Shown piece after piece: positions 60,440 to 64,000 of a stretch of 64,000 nucleotides of DNA. The DNA is from an uncultured Pelagibacteraceae bacterium (GTDB taxonomy: Bacteria; Pseudomonadota; Alphaproteobacteria; Pelagibacterales; Pelagibacteraceae): assembly GCA_902526115.1 (NCBI GenBank), contig CABZJV010000001.1, forward strand, positions 42,300 through 106,299. Reading direction: 5' to 3'. Positions within the stretch are counted from its first letter, which is position 1. Each line of letters starts with the position of its first letter. The notes under the pieces are model-generated. The model saw only the letters and a list, made by a program, of their open reading frames with translations, did no database searches and was not told where the DNA came from. The translations under genes and the position numbers were made by a program.

Positions 60440-63086
60440 AAATTATTCGCTCATACGTGGTTAATGGTACAAGTGTTATAGTGAAAAATAAGTTTTCCGA
60501 AGGTTTTAAATCATTGTCCTGGTAAAATATTTTATTATACTTAATACCTGCTGTTAAACAATCATTTTTATACTCATAGCTTAAATCATAATATTCTGTT
60601 AGATTAATTTCTTTGTTTCTTCTAGTAGAAAAAGATAAAATATTATTTTCATCAATTTCGTAAGATGTTTTGTTTGAAATTACGTGATCCGAACCAAGAT
60701 TACTGCTTCTTTCGACATAATCAAATTCTGTAATAAAATTATTTACTGAAAATTTAGAACTTAATGTATGTGAATCAAAATTATCGTAATTATTATTTAT
60801 TATAAAATCATATCCTAATTCTAAATTTTCGAACAAATTATTATCAACTGATCCAAATAAACCAGAGTTTTTTTTATCTATAGTTGAACTGATTGGTATT
60901 TCAGTTTCTTCTCTGTCTCTCAAAACTGTAGCAAGTTTGAATTCAAGAAATTTGTCTTTTGGAGCTACATCATCATCTGAATTATCCATATCGATTAAAT
61001 CATTTTCAATAATATCAAATTTATAGTCGATACCGAATGTTAAAGACTTTCCAGCCTCAAAAGAATCACTCAATCCTAGCCTGTTCATCTGAAATATATT
61101 ATTCGGGTCCAAAAGTTTATTAGATGTACTATGATTTTTCATATTATTTCCAGGGTTTACTCTAAAGGAAATTTTAGGCGTGAGTGTCTCATTACTTGAA
61201 TTATTTTTTTTAATCATTGGCAAACTTGTTCTAATTTCAGCAATACTCATTGCTTCTACACTTGGACTAGATTTATATGTAGCATCATTTTTTCCTAAAG
61301 AATTAAGATTTTTTAAATATATTTTAAAATTATTAACAAATCCGTTATTAGTTAGATAATTTATAGAATTAAATTCAAAATCATTGACAACGGATGTTCT
61401 TAAATTATTTGTATCCTTTAGTCTATTGCTCCCAGACGAAATAAAATTTAGTGATCCATTTAAATTTTTTAAATCTATACTTCTTGAAAATTCATATGAA
61501 GGTAGAACATATTGATATCTATCACTATGAGCTAAACCCAAGTTTTCAAAGACTTGTATTCCTGTAGTCAAATCATAATTATTATGGTCAAAATCTAAAT
61601 TTAATTCTGAAACCATAACATCTCTATTTGCGGGCATGACGGGACTTCTAAAAAGATTATTTTGAAATACTTTCAGATAAGTATCGTTATTTACTCTCTC
61701 AATTTTTGCATCAAATTTACTTGATAAATAACCAGATAAATTCAGGTTATTCTCGTACTTTAAAAAAAGATGATTGATGTTCTTTTTTTTATTATTAACC
61801 GAAGATTTATATCCTTTTGTTAAACTAAAGTCCGTTATTAATGATGTATTTTTTGTTACTTTTCGGAATTCATTTTGCAAAATTATTTTATCCTCAAATA
61901 AAGTAGGTTTGAAAGTGTAATCTTGATCATCTCCAAATGTTCTAAAGTAAGGAATATAAATTGAAGAACCTAATATTCTATGGTTATTTAATTGTGGCTG
62001 TAAAAAACCAGATCTTCTTTTTACAGTTGAGTCAGGGTGAAAAAATTTAGGAAAATATAAAACTGGAACATCATAAATTTTTAAAATAGCATTTTTATAA
62101 ATCATATCTCTCTTAACTTTGTCATGTATTATTTTTTCTGATTTTATACTCCATGGTGGACAGTTGTTATTAAGGCTGCAACTTGTAAAAATTCCTTTAT
62201 TAATTACTGTTGAATTGACATCACCATAAGAAGAACTTCCGTATATTCTTGGATCTTGTTTTTCATCATCAAATACACTTTTATGTACTTTAATTTTTGT
62301 TTGTTTAGAAATGAAAGTGTCTTTAGCGAAATCAAAAAATCCTTCAGAAAAAAAATATTTGTCTTGTTTATCTTTACCGACTATAGCTAAAACATTTACA
62401 TTTTTGGCTTTTAAAAGTTTTTTATCAATTTGATAAGTGAAATTATCAACTTTATATATGTTCCCATTCTCATCTTTAATAGTTGATTTATTTTTTGAGT
62501 TTAATTGTTGGATATTTTTTAAATAATTTACATCTTTTGAATCAAATTTATACATATTATCAACTAAAGCTTTTGTGCTACCCTCTGTAAAAATTATCTC
62601 ATCATTTTTTAAGTAGGTTGCTTTGTCTGAAAAAATAAAAATATTATCTTCTTTATCAATAAATTTAACATTTTGTTCAGCTTCTAGAACATTAATTTTT
62701 TTTTTAAATTTAAAATTTGTAGCTGTAATTTCATAAATATCATTTATGGCCTTTGAGTTTCCTTCTGTAAAAATAATTTCACTATTTTTAAAATATGTTG
62801 CTTTATCTGAAAATATAACAACATCATCCTCTTTACTAATTAGTTTAACATCACCATAAACCTCTAAAATATTTGTCAATTTATTGTAAATAAAATTTTC
62901 TGCGATAACTTCGAAACCATCTGTAGTAACTGCTTTACCACCTTTTGATCCAAGTATTAAATTTCCATTTTCAGTTATATCAATTTCTGTAATATTAAAC
63001 TCTAATTCATCTACAGCATATAGAGGATTAAAAATAAATATGTTTATCAAAATACAAATTATTAATTTAAAAAAATTATTTCTCAT
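60429..63086 (-). CDS. lptD: LPS-assembly protein LptD
   Basis: An 885-residue outer membrane barrel protein that inserts LPS into the outer leaflet. After a signal peptide (ending PLYA, about 24) comes the periplasmic beta-jellyroll (OstA) domain and then a long beta-strand-rich region. The LptD signature is present: FTSCSLNNNCPPWSIKSEKIIHD, followed by YFPKFFHPDSTVKRRSGFLQPQL. It is longer than many LptD because the N-terminal domain carries two similar 57-60-residue units (residues about 63-119 and 123-180). It overlaps surA by 11 nt and lptG by 11 nt. Confidence 0.93.
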   Translation of the reverse strand: MRNNFFKLIICILINIFIFNPLYAVDELEFNITEIDITENGNLILGSKGGKAVTTDGFEVIAENFIYNKLTNILEVYGDVKLISKEDDVVIFSDKATYFKNSEIIFTEGNSKAINDIYEITATNFKFKKKINVLEAEQNVKFIDKEDNIFIFSDKATYLKNDEIIFTEGSTKALVDNMYKFDSKDVNYLKNIQQLNSKNKSTIKDENGNIYKVDNFTYQIDKKLLKAKNVNVLAIVGKDKQDKYFFSEGFFDFAKDTFISKQTKIKVHKSVFDDEKQDPRIYGSSSYGDVNSTVINKGIFTSCSLNNNCPPWSIKSEKIIHDKVKRDMIYKNAILKIYDVPVLYFPKFFHPDSTVKRRSGFLQPQLNNHRILGSSIYIPYFRTFGDDQDYTFKPTLFEDKIILQNEFRKVTKNTSLITDFSLTKGYKSSVNNKKKNINHLFLKYENNLNLSGYLSSKFDAKIERVNNDTYLKVFQNNLFRSPVMPANRDVMVSELNLDFDHNNYDLTTGIQVFENLGLAHSDRYQYVLPSYEFSRSIDLKNLNGSLNFISSGSNRLKDTNNLRTSVVNDFEFNSINYLTNNGFVNNFKIYLKNLNSLGKNDATYKSSPSVEAMSIAEIRTSLPMIKKNNSSNETLTPKISFRVNPGNNMKNHSTSNKLLDPNNIFQMNRLGLSDSFEAGKSLTFGIDYKFDIIENDLIDMDNSDDDVAPKDKFLEFKLATVLRDREETEIPISSTIDKKNSGLFGSVDNNLFENLELGYDFIINNNYDNFDSHTLSSKFSVNNFITEFDYVERSSNLGSDHVISNKTSYEIDENNILSFSTRRNKEINLTEYYDLSYEYKNDCLTAGIKYNKIFYQDNDLKPSENLFFTITLVPLTTYERIIYEN
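62547..62900 (-). repeat. internal 60-residue tandem repeat in LptD
   Basis: Residues about 63-119 and 123-180 of LptD line up with a 60-residue period. The best-matching parts are FSDKATYFKNSEIIFTEG and FSDKATYLKNDEIIFTEG, preceded by the similar DVKLISKEDDVVI and NVKFIDKEDNIFI. The units correspond to OstA jelly-roll strands. Similarity is strong enough to suggest duplication rather than ordinary family periodicity. Confidence 0.75.
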
Positions 63087-64000
63087 TTATACGCAGAAGC
63101 ATTAAAGAATTTATAGTAGTAAGAAATAATATAGGAGACCATATAGCAACGTATAAAGAAATTCTTTCTGTATTTCCCATTACATTAAAAAAATTACTTA
63201 TATAATAAATAATTACTGAAAAAAATAATCCAATAACAATTTTAAGTGTGCTACTTTTAAATCTTTTAGTGTTAAACATAATTATAGAGGAAATAATAGT
63301 CATCATCACCAAGTAAATAGGATAGGTGAATATTTTGTTTAATTGTATGTCAACTTCTACAATGGAGTAATTAAGCGCTTTATAATTATCTCTTAGATCT
63401 AGTAGTTGAAAAATTGATAAAGAAGATAAATTTGAAAATAAAGATTTTATTTTTTTTAAATTAAAATTACTCTGAAATTCAAATATCTCAATATTCTTCT
63501 TTTCATTTTCTTCAAAAAAAATTGCATCGTAAATTAACCAATTATTATTTGTAATATCTATTTTGTTACTTTTTATATTTCTAATTGGTTCGTAATTTTC
63601 ATCAAATGTTGTTATAAATGTACTTGTAAGAAAATTATTTTCCATACCACCCGAATTAATAATATTAATATTTTTATTAACTATATCTTTTATCCACAAA
63701 CCATTTTTGTTTATAACGGCAAGATAAGATTTATCACCAGAGTATTGATTTTTGATCTCCAAATAATGTTTCTGAAGATTTGATGAGAAATTATAAAACA
63801 AGGTTATTATTAAAATTCCTATAAAAAAACTTAAAATACTTAAAATATTAATAATTCTTAAATTATTTAGTCCTGAATATTTAAATATATTAATCTCATT
63901 ATTGTTAAAAAGTTTAATAAAAAAAAATTGTGTTGATATTAAAAAAATAAAAGGAAACATTTCGAATATTTGAGAAGGAGTATTCATTAAAGATAAGTAA
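63076..64000 (-). CDS. lptG: LPS export permease LptG (5' end outside window)
   Basis: The track starts this ORF at ATG 63987, but the frame stays open to the edge (upstream codons read YLSL before MNTPSQIFEMFPF), so the start lies beyond position 64000 and the visible part is C-terminal. The YLSLMNTPSQIFEMFPFIFL helix, a periplasmic beta-jellyroll segment in the middle, and the last three helices (IYLVMMTIISSIIMF, VIGLFFSVIIYYISNF, LYVAIWSPILFLTTINSLMLL) fit LptF/LptG permeases. Adjacency to lptD makes LptG the likely one, since lptF-lptG-lptD is the usual order. It overlaps lptD by 11 nt. Confidence 0.85.
   Translation of the reverse strand, partial: YLSLMNTPSQIFEMFPFIFLISTQFFFIKLFNNNEINIFKYSGLNNLRIINILSILSFFIGILIITLFYNFSSNLQKHYLEIKNQYSGDKSYLAVINKNGLWIKDIVNKNINIINSGGMENNFLTSTFITTFDENYEPIRNIKSNKIDITNNNWLIYDAIFFEENEKKNIEIFEFQSNFNLKKIKSLFSNLSSLSIFQLLDLRDNYKALNYSIVEVDIQLNKIFTYPIYLVMMTIISSIIMFNTKRFKSSTLKIVIGLFFSVIIYYISNFFNVMGNTERISLYVAIWSPILFLTTINSLMLLRINEK

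Noticed and set aside
1-64000. tRNA/rRNA genes, CRISPR arrays, insertion sequences, prophage or integrase
   Set aside because: I looked for T-arm-like GGTTCGA motifs in the gaps, regularly spaced repeats, transposase DDE or integrase motifs and found none that could be supported; intergenic gaps are too short for most of these.

Overview
This window looks like a stretch of a SAR11-type (Pelagibacterales, Candidatus Pelagibacter-like) alphaproteobacterial chromosome. The grounds are a very AT-rich sequence, extreme compaction (most neighbours overlap by 1-11 nt or are a few bases apart, and no gap without a gene exceeds about 260 bp), alphaproteobacterial gene orders (rpsF-rpsR-rplI-dnaB; lptG-lptD-surA-pdxA-rsmA; recA-alaS) and a tandem glycine riboswitch in front of gcvT. 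I see no tRNA, rRNA, insertion sequence, prophage, CRISPR array or integrase. The species assignment is inference from these traits, not from a database search.

Layout. 1-3.2 kb: the 3' end of one GFA-domain gene and two more in tandem, a D-glycerate 3-kinase-like kinase and a TolC-family protein. 3.2-8.4 kb: recA with a strong terminator, alaS, and convergent NADP isocitrate dehydrogenase. 8.4-12.5 kb: phosphatidylethanolamine synthesis (psd, pssA) followed by two glycosyltransferases and rlmE. 12.5-16.4 kb: guanine nucleotide synthesis (a CBS-less guaB, a TPR protein, guaA) and panB. 16.4-20.8 kb: TerC-like membrane protein, a TPR protein, 5-oxoprolinase pxpA divergent from pxpBC, and an EamA transporter. 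20.8-25.4 kb: glycine riboswitch and gcvT-gcvH-gcvP. 25.4-31.4 kb: a lipid-modification cluster (flavin amine oxidase, DUF1365, Cfa-like methyltransferase, DUF3833 lipoprotein, SDR), TspO and a DAO-family oxidase. 31.4-37.1 kb: selO, NAD formate dehydrogenase, an HPP membrane protein, a SufU-like scaffold, mobA and moeA. 37.1-40.2 kb: EamA transporter, glycine amidinotransferase-like enzyme and threonine aldolase. 40.2-41.8 kb: the least ordinary part, a small ORF6C-like gene and a secreted-protein gene embedded in a mosaic of repeated pieces and broken copies. 41.8-50.1 kb: PhyH dioxygenase, MOSC protein, MFS and EamA transporters, glutathione synthesis (gshA, gshB), a PhnZ-like HD protein, purF and cvpA. 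50.1-64 kb: RND transporter, dnaB and ribosomal genes, the fabD-fabG-acpP-gmk cluster, and the envelope-assembly operon running off the right edge.

How the genes work together. Glycine and one-carbon metabolism recurs: glycine cleavage under riboswitch control, threonine aldolase making glycine, an amidinotransferase that would use glycine, formate dehydrogenase, GFA-domain proteins and a glycerate kinase. A second theme is glutathione and 5-oxoproline turnover (gshAB and pxpABC), each next to an EamA transporter. A third is the envelope: phospholipid synthesis, lipid methylation and oxidation, and LPS export. The items most worth a second look are the 40.4-41.8 kb repeat mosaic with its two gene remnants, the riboswitch whose last helix ends two bases before the gcvT start codon, the CBS-less IMP dehydrogenase, the lipid-modification cluster, and a 60-residue internal duplication in LptD.
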